NCBI GenBank assembly: GCA_903838095.1
Contig: CAILXE010000013.1
Coordinates: 1 to 6,461 of the forward strand
Length of the DNA: 6,461 bases
Source: an uncultured Chlorobiaceae bacterium
Lineage (GTDB): Bacteria > Bacteroidota > Chlorobiia > Chlorobiales > Chlorobiaceae
Direction: 5' to 3'
Shown: positions 6,195 to 6,461 of the stretch, one piece after another
Layout: each line of letters starts with the position of its first letter
How positions within the stretch are numbered: position 1 is the stretch's first letter
Position numbers and translations under genes: made by a program
The notes under the pieces: generated by a model
Databases searched by the model: none
What the model was told of the DNA's origin: nothing
What the model saw: the letters and a program-made list of their open reading frames with translations, nothing else

Positions 6195-6461
6195 GATTCA
6201 GTTATAAACCTGACATTTCAGTCATCATGGCGACCTTTAACAGGGAACATTATCTTGAAAAAGCAGTGAAAAGCGTTATCTCCCAGTCGTTCACAAACTG
6301 GGAACTTCTTATTGTTGACGACGGGAGCAAAGACAACACCTTCAAAACACTGGACCCGTTCCTATGCGATTTTCCGAACATCCGCTACATGAAACACCGG
6401 AACCGTAAAGCGGCACTCTCCCGCAACGCAGGCATTCAGGCATCTTTTGGCCGATATATCA
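6191..6461 (+). CDS. Family 2 glycosyltransferase, N-terminal part (runs off right edge)
   Basis: The frame is open from ATG 6191 to the window end, giving 90 residues of a GT-A fold glycosyltransferase that would move a sugar from a nucleotide-sugar donor. The typical N-terminal pattern is present: DISVIMATFNREHYLEKAVKS (residues 8-28), SQSFTNWELLIVDDGS (31-46, nucleotide-binding aspartates 43 and 44) and ALSRNAGIQASFGRYI (75-90). The DxD metal-binding motif expected next lies beyond the edge. There is no signal peptide, so it acts in the cytoplasm or at the inner membrane. The start codon overlaps the chlG stop as ATGA, and no separate Shine-Dalgarno sequence is obvious, which suggests translational coupling. 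The acceptor cannot be told: envelope polysaccharide or lipid is most common for GT2, while a pigment such as a carotenoid is conceivable from the context. Confidence 0.9.
   Translation, partial: MRFSYKPDISVIMATFNREHYLEKAVKSVISQSFTNWELLIVDDGSKDNTFKTLDPFLCDFPNIRYMKHRNRKAALSRNAGIQASFGRYI

Overview
The window most likely comes from a green sulfur bacterium (Chlorobium/Chlorobaculum/Pelodictyon/Prosthecochloris group) or a close phototrophic relative. The main reason is an intact chlorophyll synthase (ChlG/BchG, UbiA superfamily) near the right end. The genome is Gram-negative and of moderate GC. Assignment to a phylum is an inference from this one gene and its neighbours.

Layout, left to right. 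Positions 1-718, minus strand: the N-terminal 239 residues of a penicillin-binding D-alanyl-D-alanine carboxypeptidase (S11 family) running off the left edge, with a strong Shine-Dalgarno sequence. Positions 719-944: non-coding, holding the Dac leader and a rho-independent terminator for the next gene. Positions 945-1571, minus strand: a complete LysE/RhtB-type amino-acid exporter. Positions 1572-1708: a divergent intergenic region. Positions 1709-2056, plus strand: a small cysteine-rich predicted lipoprotein that probably starts at TTG. Positions 2117-5164, plus strand: a 1015-residue calcium-binding RTX exoprotein with a kexin-like subtilisin domain, a P domain, three RTX repeat blocks, an Ig-like domain and a type I secretion-like C-terminus. 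Positions 5196-6194, plus strand: ChlG/BchG. From 6191 to the right edge, plus strand: the start of a family 2 glycosyltransferase that overlaps chlG by ATGA.

The four plus-strand genes are closely spaced (60 nt, 31 nt, then a 4-nt overlap) and no terminator hairpin is visible between them, so they could share transcripts. Functionally they look like two units: the lipoprotein with the secreted protease, and the pigment synthase with the glycosyltransferase. The most unusual object is the protease. It begins directly at the mature kexin-type N-terminus, with no signal peptide and no prodomain, and carries RTX repeats, which implies calcium-triggered folding outside the cell after type I secretion. 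The small lipoprotein just upstream is a reasonable but unproven candidate for an accessory or inhibitor. No secretion machinery, RNA gene, mobile element or CRISPR array was seen.
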